From positions 1,378,501 through 1,442,500 of the forward strand of contig NZ_CP030028.1 of the NCBI RefSeq assembly GCF_003586445.1: a stretch of 64,000 nucleotides of DNA. Direction: 5' to 3'. The stretch is from Bacillus sp. Y1 (GTDB taxonomy: Bacteria; Bacillota; Bacilli; Bacillales; Cytobacillaceae). The notes below the pieces were generated by a model. It had not been told where the DNA came from. It saw only the letters and a program-made list of their open reading frames with translations, and searched no databases. Positions 7,275 through 14,828 of this stretch are shown in pieces (position 1 is the first letter of the stretch; each line of letters opens with the position of its first letter). Position numbers and translations under genes: made by a program.

Positions 7275-7312
7275 AAAAACACCCAATTGTTTTAAGCAAT
7301 TGGGTGTTTTTT
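7275..7312 (+). terminator. Terminator of the tRNA-Val unit
   Basis: AAACACCCAATTG, a loop and CAATTGGGTGTTTTTT form a strong stem and U-run five bases after the tRNA. Confidence 0.9.
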
Positions 7313-7372
7313 ATATTGTTCGTGGTCTTTTTCACGCTATAAATAGATTCATAACAACAAGTTTTTCAAAAA

Positions 7373-7504
7373 ATGACGAAGCTTAAAAGTTATATTAAAA
7401 CGCTTGAAAAATGTGTGTTTGACATGAAACAAGTCCAAACCATATTACAAGGATGGAATAAATTAAGTATAGAGAAGGAAGAACATTTATTAGAATTGTC
7501 ATAA
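7373..7504 (+). CDS. Possible 43-aa hypothetical protein
   Basis: This open frame lies in the 320-base gap between tRNA-Val and the spore-surface gene. It starts MTKLKSYIKTLEK and is charged and helical. There is no clear ribosome binding site, only A/T-rich sequence, so it may be a chance frame or a remnant. Nothing else is seen in the gap apart from the tRNA terminator. Confidence 0.25.
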   Translation: MTKLKSYIKTLEKCVFDMKQVQTILQGWNKLSIEKEEHLLELS

Positions 7505-7590
7505 ACACCTATAAGTGTCTATACAAACTACGGGAACTTGAATAATTTATTATTGTTACATTAAATTGAAAAGGAGTTGTATATCTTAAT

Positions 7591-8538
7591 ATGTCTTTTC
7601 CAAATATCCCTCCTGATGGTATTAATCCAATCGATGGTCTTGATTCTGAACAAGTAATTCTCTTGCTTCTTGCTTCGATTGCATTTGAAGAACTTGGTTT
7701 AGCGCACCTAATTAATTCTGAAGCTGAGAAGCTTCAGGGAGCAATCGGTACTCTTGTGGATGATCAAGGAAATCTAGTAAACCCGAATATTGTTGCTGGG
7801 AGCCTTGCTGAATTATTGCAAGTAAATCGTGAAGTGGAAAGAATGTTGCAAACTATCATTAAAAAAGAAATGTTACTTCAATTTAAATTCGAAAATATTC
7901 TTGATTTTCTTTCTACATCAACTACGACAACAACCACAACAACTACTACCACCACCACAACAACTACGACTGATACAACGACTGATACAACGACCACTAC
8001 TACCGATACAACGACTGATACAACGACTGATACAACGACCACTACTACCGATACAACGACCACAACGACTGATACAACGACCACTACTACTGCAGCACCT
8101 TGTGATTGCAGAACAGATTTTGGATTTTCGACTGAGGGGCAAACGGTACAGGTCCAGCAACAAAATAGAGAAGGTGATGTTTCAACAAGTAGTAATATTT
8201 GCCCTTCCTGTACTCTTGAGGGTACAAATTTCACGTTTACCTTTACTAGTACTGACGGAATGGATCCTTTTGTTGAATTTACTTTTGTTGCGGATGAATT
8301 TTTTACAATTAACTGCCCAGGCGAAGGACAAGAAAATGTAATGTTTGTTACTGGTTCAGGTCAAGTACAGGCAGGTAGCGAAGGAATTGATCCTGGTACG
8401 TACACATTTTCTCTATTTGTTGACGATGCGAACGACATCATTGATTTAGAATTATTTGATGAAACAAATACACGAGTTTTCAACACATTTAGTGGTGTTC
8501 CTGTACCTTTAGGAGTAGTAATTACCGATTGTGATTAA
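7591..8538 (+). CDS. Thr-repeat spore-surface (exosporium-like) protein
   Basis: The 315-residue protein has three parts. Residues 1-105 are helical, with the opening FPNIPPDGINPIDGL and AFEELGLAHLINSEAEKLQ, a pattern I associate with Bacillus spore-surface proteins. Residues about 107-168 are almost only threonine with regularly spaced aspartate (TTTDTT units). The rest is a cysteine-containing beta-rich domain (CDC, CPSC, CPGEG). There is no signal peptide, as expected of a protein assembled around the spore from the mother cell. The Thr tract is a likely glycosylation site and stalk, comparable in role to the collagen-like stalk of BclA. AAGGAG lies 14 bases before the ATG, an unusually long spacing. 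Confidence 0.7.
   Translation: MSFPNIPPDGINPIDGLDSEQVILLLLASIAFEELGLAHLINSEAEKLQGAIGTLVDDQGNLVNPNIVAGSLAELLQVNREVERMLQTIIKKEMLLQFKFENILDFLSTSTTTTTTTTTTTTTTTTTDTTTDTTTTTTDTTTDTTTDTTTTTTDTTTTTTDTTTTTTAAPCDCRTDFGFSTEGQTVQVQQQNREGDVSTSSNICPSCTLEGTNFTFTFTSTDGMDPFVEFTFVADEFFTINCPGEGQENVMFVTGSGQVQAGSEGIDPGTYTFSLFVDDANDIIDLELFDETNTRVFNTFSGVPVPLGVVITDCD
7912..8094 (+). repeat. (ACN)n threonine-codon tract with GAT interruptions
   Basis: About 60 codons are ACN with GAT at intervals, and blocks such as GATACAACGACCACTACTAC recur. Synonymous third positions vary, but the repeated blocks suggest growth by slippage or recombination. Length variation between strains is expected. Confidence 0.85.
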
Positions 8539-8566
8539 TAAGAAATTTATTATTGGAAGTCGCAAA

Positions 8567-8607
8567 AACAAGTCCCTAATTAATTGATTAATTGGGGACT
8601 TGTTATT
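8567..8607. terminator. Bidirectional terminator
   Basis: ACAAGTCCCTAATTAAT and ATTAATTGGGGACTTGT form a long stem between the convergent spore-surface and hemolysin III genes, with T-runs on both sides. Confidence 0.85.
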
Positions 8608-8611
8608 TAAT

Positions 8612-9259
8612 TTATAGAACATACATGTACACGCATAGAAAGTGAGCGGTCGATCCGAGCATGATGAAAATATGAAAAATCTCATGGAATCCCATAAAAC
8701 GTGATTGAAGAAATTTAGGTTTCGCTCCGTAAATAATACCGCCAATTGTATAAAAAATTCCTCCTAAAACGAGCAGAAATAAACCAGAGCTACTCAAAAT
8801 ATCTGCAAGAGGAGAAGCGACAAAGATTACCATCCAACCCATCACAATATAAATGACTGTTGATAACCAACGCGTGCAACTAAACCAAATCATTTTAAAT
8901 AACACACCACAAAGAGCAGCAAATACGATAATAGAAAACAGTACCCAACCGGTTAATCCATTCAGACTAATTAAACAAAAAGGAGTATACGTCCCTGCAA
9001 TGAGAATAAAAATCATCGAGTGATCAAGCCTACGCAGAAAAGCAATGACCGAATCTTTTGCAACAACCATGTGGTATGTGGCTGATGCTGAATACAGCAG
9101 TATCATACTTATCCCAAAAATGATAACAGAAGTAATTGCCAAAGCGGAGCTCGTTGTTATAGAAGCTTTAATCACCAACGCTAAGAGGGCGATAAACGAA
9201 AGAATGGCTCCTGCCAAATGGGTAAGACCATTGATAGGTTCTCTAATATAAGAAAGCAT
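8612..9259 (-). CDS. Hemolysin III family (PAQR-type) membrane protein
   Basis: The 215-residue protein has seven hydrophobic segments and the family motifs YIREPINGLTHLAGAIL at the start, SATYHM in the second helix, DHSMIFILIAGTYTPF in the middle and FMGFHEIFHIFIMLGSTAHF at the end, with the conserved metal-site histidines and aspartate. These proteins are homologues of adiponectin/progestin receptors; bacterial members are thought to act in membrane lipid homeostasis rather than haemolysis. AAAGGAGAG precedes the ATG at good spacing. It is a single gene ended by a shared terminator. Confidence 0.92.
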   Translation of the reverse strand: MLSYIREPINGLTHLAGAILSFIALLALVIKASITTSSALAITSVIIFGISMILLYSASATYHMVVAKDSVIAFLRRLDHSMIFILIAGTYTPFCLISLNGLTGWVLFSIIVFAALCGVLFKMIWFSCTRWLSTVIYIVMGWMVIFVASPLADILSSSGLFLLVLGGIFYTIGGIIYGAKPKFLQSRFMGFHEIFHIFIMLGSTAHFLCVYMYVL

Positions 9260-9396
9260 GCGCTTCTCTCCTTTGTTTTCATGTAGTTTTTATAACTACT
9301 TATTATAGTATACGTATTACAACAACTAGTCAACATTTACTAATAATGAATTGTGAAGTAAAATTGAAATGTAGATAGAAGAAAAAGGAGAGTATT

Positions 9397-9966
9397 ATGA
9401 AACATCTTGATGAGCTTATAGACGAGCTAGGATTGCAGCAACAAATTACAATGGACGATATTCCAGCAATTGATTTATATATGGATCAAGTTATTCAATT
9501 ATTTGATCAGAAATTTAATGATACGAAAAGAAATAAAGATGAGAAATTATTAACGAAAACAATGATAAACAATTACGCAAAGGATAAATTATTCATTCCG
9601 ATAAAAAATAAGAAGTATTCAAAGGAGCATCTTATACTTATTAGTCTCATATTCCAGCTTAAGGGTGGCTTGTCTATTAATGATATTAAGACAACATTAG
9701 TTGGTTTAAATGATGGTATCCAATCAGGTAATCTGGATTTAGAGAAATTCTATACATCCTACCTAAATTTGGAAATTAAAAATGTTACATCTTTTCACGA
9801 AGAGGTAAAGTCACACTGGCAAGATGTGATTGAAGAAATGGAAGATACTACTGAAGAAGATAATCTTTATTTAAAAAATGTTCTCCTTATCGCCTCATTA
9901 ATTAATATTAGCAATCATTATCGCAGAGTAGCTGAAAAACTTGTTGATGAAATAAGCACGAAATAA
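9397..9966 (+). CDS. DUF1836 domain protein
   Basis: The 189-residue soluble protein has the layout of the DUF1836 family of Bacillota: an N-terminal helical region with LYMDQVIQLFDQKF and a conserved centre KTMINNYAKDKLFIPIKNKKYSKEHLILI, which resembles a MerR-like winged-helix (YxK-x-LI-P-pattern). A DNA-binding role is likely but unproven. AAGGAG lies close before the ATG. It is monocistronic, with a terminator just beyond the stop. Confidence 0.8.
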   Translation: MKHLDELIDELGLQQQITMDDIPAIDLYMDQVIQLFDQKFNDTKRNKDEKLLTKTMINNYAKDKLFIPIKNKKYSKEHLILISLIFQLKGGLSINDIKTTLVGLNDGIQSGNLDLEKFYTSYLNLEIKNVTSFHEEVKSHWQDVIEEMEDTTEEDNLYLKNVLLIASLINISNHYRRVAEKLVDEISTK

Positions 9967-9999
9967 CACCGTTTTCCTTGTGGAAGATGGTGTTTTTTG
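9966..9999 (+). terminator. Terminator of the DUF1836 gene
   Basis: AACACC and GGTGTTTTTTG flank a partially paired loop right after the stop codon. Confidence 0.7.
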
Positions 10000-10036
10000 T
10001 TGTCAAATCGTAAAGAAAGGGGTTACATATTTTGAT

Positions 10037-10053
10037 TGTTAGATTATCTAACA
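10037..10053. promoter_or_regulatory. Perfect TnrA/GlnR site upstream of amt
   Basis: TGTTAGATTATCTAACA fits TGTNA-N7-TNACA exactly. A weak -10 (TAATAT, 10078-10083) places its centre at about -45, the position from which TnrA activates nrgA promoters. This predicts induction of amt under nitrogen limitation. The identical 17 bases occur at 43382-43398. Confidence 0.88.
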
Positions 10054-10194
10054 TGGTATTTTCAGAATGTTTGTAAATAATATTGACTCTTTATAGATAT
10101 CGTTTAAAATAAACTTAATCGAACTGATGTTATATTTTATGACATTATAATGTTAAGTAAAGTTACACAACAAATATTAAGGGGGAAAAGAAAA

Positions 10195-11460
10195 ATGGAT
10201 GTAAACTACTTAATGAACAGTCTATGGGTAATGGTATCAGCAGTCTTAGTTATCTTCATGATCGGTGGATTTATCATGCTAGAAGCAGGTTCCACTCGAA
10301 TGAAGAACGCTGGTCATATTGCTGGTAAAACCATTTTTACATTCGGTTTAGCTTCATTAGTATTCTGGGCAGTCGGTTTTGGATTTATTTTTGGTGACAA
10401 TGCTAACTTCTTTGTTGGTGCTTCAAACTTTTTCTATGGTGGAGCAGAATTAGATTTAGCACTTAATTCTTCAGTATTCTTCTTATTCCAATTAGCATTT
10501 GCAGGAATTGCCATAACAATTGCTCTTGGTGGTTTTGCTGAACGTGCAAAATTATCCGTATATTTAATCTTTACAGTATTGTTCTCAGCATTAGTTTATC
10601 CGGTCGTTGCTCATTGGATCTGGGGCGGTGGCTGGTTAGCGGAACATGGTAAGCAAGACTTTGCTGGCTCAACAGTTGTTCACTTAACGGGAGCGATGGC
10701 GGCACTAGCAGCTACTATTCTATTAAAGCCTCGTATTGGGAAATATAACAAAGATGGCTCAGCAAATAATATTTATGGACATAACCAAGTATTCACAGCA
10801 TTAGGTGTTCTTATTCTTTGGGTAGGTTGGTTTGGATTCAATGCTGGTAGTACCGTTTCGGTTGATGCTGGATTCTTTGGATTTGTAGCACTTAACACGA
10901 ATTTAGCTGCAGGTGCGGGTGCAGTGGCAGCACTAATTATTTCTTGGGTTGTATTAGGAAAATCAGATATTCCAACTATTTTAAATGGTGCACTCGCAGG
11001 TCTGGTTGCTATTACAGCATCATGTGCTTTCGTTGATACGTGGGCAGCAGTTGTTATCGGATTTGTAGCTGGAATTCTAGTATTCTATAGCGCGAGATTC
11101 TTTGAAAAACGTAAAATTGATGACCCGATCTTTGCCTTATCTGTACATGGTACGGCTGGGGTATGGGGAACACTTTCAACAGGTTTTTTTGCAACACCAG
11201 AATTAGCGACAGTTGGTAAGCCTGGTTTATTCTATGGCGGTGGCTTAGAGCAACTTGGAGTTCAAGCAATGGGTGTTGGTGTATCAGGTTTATATGCATT
11301 CGTCGTCTCATTTGTTATCCTAGTGATTGCAAAGAAAGTACTTGGAGGATTACGTGTAACTGAAGAAGAAGAAATTATGGGTCTAGATGTAAGTGAACAT
11401 GGTAGCTACGGATACCCAGAAGTATTTTTAACTAGTGAAAATCAAAAAGTTTCTTCATAA
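10195..11460 (+). CDS. amt: Ammonium transporter (Amt family)
   Basis: The 421-residue protein is a full-length Amt/NrgA homologue with eleven hydrophobic segments. Visible hallmarks are GGFIMLEAGSTRMKNAGHI, the pore histidine region VVHLTGAMAALAA, FGFNAGS and the second pore histidine SVHGTAGVWG. It conducts ammonium across the membrane. The frame extends to an ATG at 10150, but AAGGGGG lies ten bases before ATG 10195, giving the usual short N-terminus. A perfect TnrA/GlnR site lies upstream. Unlike nrgAB of B. subtilis, no PII (glnK) gene follows; the next gene is a DUF294 nucleotidyltransferase beyond a terminator. Confidence 0.96.
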   Translation: MDVNYLMNSLWVMVSAVLVIFMIGGFIMLEAGSTRMKNAGHIAGKTIFTFGLASLVFWAVGFGFIFGDNANFFVGASNFFYGGAELDLALNSSVFFLFQLAFAGIAITIALGGFAERAKLSVYLIFTVLFSALVYPVVAHWIWGGGWLAEHGKQDFAGSTVVHLTGAMAALAATILLKPRIGKYNKDGSANNIYGHNQVFTALGVLILWVGWFGFNAGSTVSVDAGFFGFVALNTNLAAGAGAVAALIISWVVLGKSDIPTILNGALAGLVAITASCAFVDTWAAVVIGFVAGILVFYSARFFEKRKIDDPIFALSVHGTAGVWGTLSTGFFATPELATVGKPGLFYGGGLEQLGVQAMGVGVSGLYAFVVSFVILVIAKKVLGGLRVTEEEEIMGLDVSEHGSYGYPEVFLTSENQKVSS

Positions 11461-11464
11461 TTAA

Positions 11465-11500
11465 TAAGGAGAGCCTCATTTTATGGGGCTTTCCTTATCT
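11465..11500 (+). terminator. Terminator after amt
   Basis: AAGGAGAGCC and GGGGCTTTCCTT flank an A/T-rich loop directly after amt. The stem is imperfect, so some readthrough into the DUF294 gene is possible. Confidence 0.65.
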
Positions 11501-11520
11501 ACTTAAAGGGCGTGTAGGAT

Positions 11521-12492
11521 TTGAGTTCATATGAATCAATAAAATTATGGAAAGAAACTCATGTTGCAGAGTATATATCAAATTCAGATTCTCTAAATAA
11601 GTTCCACGACGAGATTATGATTAAGGTATTTAAGGCTGCGAGTGCCCGAATGAATGCTGAACCTCCGTGTGCCTTTGTATGGTTTATTACTGGTAGCGGG
11701 GGACGATTTGAACAAGGATTAATAAGTGACCAAGATCATGGGATTATTTTTCAAGACGAAAGTCAAGAGGCAGGTTCTTATTTTAGTGAATTAGGAAATG
11801 AATTATCAATTGGATTACAAATAGTTGGTTACCCATTTTGCGATGGTAAGGTAATGAGTTCAAATCCACTATGGTGTCAAACAGCTGCCAGCTGGAATAA
11901 ACAGGTGGTAAGTTGGATGGAGGAGAGCAGTTGGGTTTCGATTCGCAATTTGCAAATTTTTTATGATGCTAGAAAACTTGTAGGTGACCATGACCTCCTT
12001 TACCATTTAAAAAACGTGATCCACGAATATAGCCATTCGCATCCTCAATTTTTAGGCCGATTATTAGAAAATGTAAAACATGTAAAAAAGACGATTGGTC
12101 CACTAGGACAAATCATTGTTGAGGAGAAGGGAATACATGCTGGAGCTATTGATTTGAAGTATTCTGCTTTTATACCATATGTGAATGCAGTTCGGCTATT
12201 GGCGTGGAAAGAAGGAATAATCGAGACTAGTACAATAGGCAGATTAAAAGAGCTAAACAAATTAGAGAAGTATGAGGAGTTATCTCATTATCAGGAGAAT
12301 TTTTCGCAACTTCTTCAGTTCCGATTAGATCACCTTTCTTTTACGGCTTCTTATGATGATTCCCACTATTTGTATGTAAAAAAACTTACGAAAGACAATC
12401 AAAAACTAATTAAAAAGATACTGAAAGATGGAAAGAAGCTGCAGCAATACGTTCAAAGAATGATTGAAAAGGGTGGAAATCATGGCGTTTGA
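11521..12492 (+). CDS. DUF294 putative nucleotidyltransferase (GlnD-like)
   Basis: The 323-residue protein contains a nucleotidyltransferase core, GSGGRFEQGLISDQDHG (residues about 60-76), with the G-S...R plus D-x-D metal-binding pattern of the DUF294 family, related to the uridylyltransferase domain of GlnD. A helical C-terminal DUF294_C domain follows. No CBS or cyclic-nucleotide domain is attached. The start is TTG 11521, since no better codon lies nearby; AAAGGG is upstream. The stop overlaps the exonuclease start by 11 bases. Its position after amt hints at a nitrogen-related role, but the substrate is unknown. Confidence 0.82.
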   Translation: MSSYESIKLWKETHVAEYISNSDSLNKFHDEIMIKVFKAASARMNAEPPCAFVWFITGSGGRFEQGLISDQDHGIIFQDESQEAGSYFSELGNELSIGLQIVGYPFCDGKVMSSNPLWCQTAASWNKQVVSWMEESSWVSIRNLQIFYDARKLVGDHDLLYHLKNVIHEYSHSHPQFLGRLLENVKHVKKTIGPLGQIIVEEKGIHAGAIDLKYSAFIPYVNAVRLLAWKEGIIETSTIGRLKELNKLEKYEELSHYQENFSQLLQFRLDHLSFTASYDDSHYLYVKKLTKDNQKLIKKILKDGKKLQQYVQRMIEKGGNHGV

Positions 12493-13210
12493 ACCATTTA
12501 TTCATTTTGTGAGGGGAATCCAGGGGAAACTGGGGACAAATGTATATAGTGGCTTACAGGGACAAAACGGTCAGCATGTTGCCTTTTTGCGTCAAATTCA
12601 AAAAGAACTGAATTCAGACAATGCCTTACTGATTCCGTTGTCTGAATTAGAGGTGACGGTTTTTGACCTTGAAACAACAGGTTTCTTTCCTGAAAAAGGC
12701 GATGAAATTTTGTCTATAGGTGCTATAAAGACAAAAGGTGCGTATGTGAAAGAAACCGAGTCCTTTTATTCTTTAGTTCAATATGATAAAGAACTTCCAG
12801 TCCAGGTGAAGGAGTTAACAGGAATTTCTGAAGAGGAGCTAAAGAGTGCGCCGCCGTTATCAAATGTTCTGCTGGATTTTTATCACTTTGCTAGAGGAAC
12901 GCCACTTGTTGCACACCATTCAAATCATGAAAAAAACTTCTTGCAAGCAGCGAACTGGAAACAATTCAAAGCCCCTCAAAAACATCGCATCATTGATACG
13001 TCATTCCTATCAAGAGTTGCCGATCCAGAATTAACCCAAAACAAGCTTGAGGATATTTGCGAGCGGTATGGGATAGAAGTAGTGGATAGACATCATGCAC
13101 TAGGAGACGCTAAATTGACAGCTGTTCTGTGGTGTATTTTTATTGATAAAGCTCAGCAAAAGGGATATGAGACTCTTCAAGATATATATAATCTTATGGC
13201 AAAATTGTAA
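12482..13210 (+). CDS. DnaQ-like 3'-5' exonuclease
   Basis: The 242-residue protein has a DEDDh exonuclease fold: Exo I FDLETTG, Exo II around HHSNHEKNF, and Exo III HHALGDAKLTAV. An N-terminal extension of about 50 residues precedes the catalytic domain. It is like the proofreading epsilon/PolC exonuclease and would degrade single strands from the 3' end. ATG 12482 is chosen because AAAGGGTGG precedes it; an upstream in-frame TTG has no such site. It overlaps the DUF294 gene by 11 bases, so the two are translationally coupled, a pairing that suggests a joint role. Confidence 0.88.
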   Translation: MAFEPFIHFVRGIQGKLGTNVYSGLQGQNGQHVAFLRQIQKELNSDNALLIPLSELEVTVFDLETTGFFPEKGDEILSIGAIKTKGAYVKETESFYSLVQYDKELPVQVKELTGISEEELKSAPPLSNVLLDFYHFARGTPLVAHHSNHEKNFLQAANWKQFKAPQKHRIIDTSFLSRVADPELTQNKLEDICERYGIEVVDRHHALGDAKLTAVLWCIFIDKAQQKGYETLQDIYNLMAKL

Positions 13211-13283
13211 GATTCTATAATTCTACTTTACTTTTAAAAAAAGTTTGTGCTATTATTATCCATAAATAAATTGAATATTGGAT

Positions 13284-13397
13284 TTCTTATCCAGAGTGGT
13301 GGAGGGGCTGGCCCGATGATACCCGGCAACCGATTTTCTTTTTATAGAAAACACGGTGCCAATTCCTGCAAAGCAATTGTGCTTTGACAGATAAGAA
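13284..13397 (+). ncRNA. SAM-I (S-box) riboswitch upstream of hom
   Basis: The leader shows S-box core elements in order: closing stem CTTATC/GATAAG, AGAGTGGTGGAGGGGCTGGCCC, GATGATACCCGGCAACC, and CACGGTGCCAATTCCTGC. A terminator follows, so high S-adenosylmethionine should stop transcription before hom. Confidence 0.95.
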
Positions 13398-13409
13398 GAG
13401 ATGATAACA

Positions 13410-13446
13410 AAAAACCCTCTTCTTTGGAAGAGGGTTTTTTATTTTA
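13410..13446 (+). terminator. Riboswitch-controlled terminator of hom
   Basis: AAACCCTCTTC-TTTG-GAAGAGGGTTTTTT is a perfect stem and U-run between the S-box and hom. Confidence 0.92.
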
Positions 13447-13461
13447 TCAGAGGAGGAAAAC

Positions 13462-14739
13462 ATGATGGAAACGGTGAAAGTGGTTCTTTTAGGATTTGGT
13501 ACAGTAGGTTCAGGTGTATATGATTCTATCCTTCATACTCATCAGGAGAAGCTGGAAAAGGTAATTGGTAAGAAGGTTGAAATAGTTGGTATTTTAGTGA
13601 AGACAGAAAAGGAACGTCAGATTCCCAAGAATATTATTGTAACTACAAAGATTGACGAAATCCTAGCTCTCCCAAAAATAGACTATGTGTTCGAAGCGAT
13701 TGTTGGTATTGAACCAGCCTATTCCTATATACAGTTATTTTTAGATCGTGGCTGTCATGTCATAAGTGCAAACAAGGAATTGCTTGCTAATCGTGGTGAG
13801 GAGCTTTCGGAATATGCTTTAAATAAAGGTAAGTTCTTAACGTTTGAGGCAGCCGTTGCGGGAGGGATTCCTTTACTTAGAACGATTATTCAGCTCCTTC
13901 AAGTGAATGGGATTTTAGTTCTAGAGGGTATTTTGAATGGAACGAGCAATTACATCCTATCAAAAATGAGAAATGAGAAATTAAGCTTTGGAGAATGCCT
14001 GCAAGAGGCACAGCAACTCGGTTACGCAGAGGCTAACCCAGAAAGTGATATTTCTGGTAGAGATGCTTTCTACAAGCAAATGATTTTAAGCAGTTTAATC
14101 TATCATGAGCAGCCCGACTGGGAAAAGGTTGAAAGAATCGGGATTGAACAAGTCGCATTAGAAGATCTAGCCTTAGGTGAGGGGCATGGATTAAGGCTAA
14201 AGCTGCTGGCCTCTTTGAAAAGAGAAGATGAGGGAATCAAAGCAACGGTAAAGCCCACGTTTGTAAGCTCAGAACATCCTCTTTACAATGTAGAGGGAGT
14301 AGACAATGGCATTGTTATTAAGACCGATTTGGTTGGGACTCTTATGCTCCAAGGACCAGGAGCTGGTTCAAAGGCTACTGCAAGTGCTATGATTGAAGAT
14401 TTAGTGCAAATTGAACAACAAAAACAACCGTTGCAGAAAGTTCATCGATATAGCTATCAAACTCAAAATGAAAAAGAGATTAACAAAAGAATTCAATTAG
14501 CGGTATTTCCTCTCCAAAATAAGGAGGAATGGCTTAGCTTAAAATCGGTTTTAAATGAAAACTCAAAGTATGTAAATATCCTTCAAGAAGTTGTTAAAGA
14601 GCTTGATGGTAGTATATACGGAAGCTTATTATACGAAGGAGAGCTAGAACGTATAAAGCTACCTGTCTTATTTAAACGGTATCCAGTATCACCGATCGGT
14701 ATAAAAAGAGATCATTTGAATGTGGTTAATAGTTTCTAG
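13462..14739 (+). CDS. hom: Homoserine dehydrogenase
   Basis: The 425-residue enzyme reduces aspartate semialdehyde to homoserine, the branch point to methionine and threonine. It has the N-terminal nucleotide-binding start VVLLGFGTVGSGVY, the catalytic segment SANKELLANRG, the family motif EAAVAGGIPLLRTI and the homoserine binding region GILNGTSNYIL. A C-terminal ACT-like region of about 80 residues follows. The start is ATG 13462, with GAGGAGG at correct spacing. No thrB or thrC follows; control by an S-box instead of a threonine signal ties this copy to methionine synthesis. Confidence 0.95.
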   Translation: MMETVKVVLLGFGTVGSGVYDSILHTHQEKLEKVIGKKVEIVGILVKTEKERQIPKNIIVTTKIDEILALPKIDYVFEAIVGIEPAYSYIQLFLDRGCHVISANKELLANRGEELSEYALNKGKFLTFEAAVAGGIPLLRTIIQLLQVNGILVLEGILNGTSNYILSKMRNEKLSFGECLQEAQQLGYAEANPESDISGRDAFYKQMILSSLIYHEQPDWEKVERIGIEQVALEDLALGEGHGLRLKLLASLKREDEGIKATVKPTFVSSEHPLYNVEGVDNGIVIKTDLVGTLMLQGPGAGSKATASAMIEDLVQIEQQKQPLQKVHRYSYQTQNEKEINKRIQLAVFPLQNKEEWLSLKSVLNENSKYVNILQEVVKELDGSIYGSLLYEGELERIKLPVLFKRYPVSPIGIKRDHLNVVNSF

Positions 14740-14744
14740 GGAAG

Positions 14745-14772
14745 ACGCATAATTATTGCGTCTTTTTTTTTG
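14745..14772 (+). terminator. Terminator after hom
   Basis: AGACGCA-TAATTAT-TGCGTCTTTTTTTTT directly follows the hom stop codon. Confidence 0.9.
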
Positions 14773-14828
14773 TATCTTAAAGCTCCATAGGACAAATAAT
14801 AATAATATGTTTGCTATGGAGGTGCAGA

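Noticed and set aside
7198..7504. tRNA-Val as an integration site of a mobile element
   Set aside because: No integrase, no duplicated tRNA end and no foreign-looking gene block follow; only a short frame and normal genes.
7878..8341. Poly-Val/Ser minus-strand and Gln/Leu-rich plus-strand frames in the Thr tract
   Set aside because: They are mirror frames of the (ACN)n codon repeat of the real gene.
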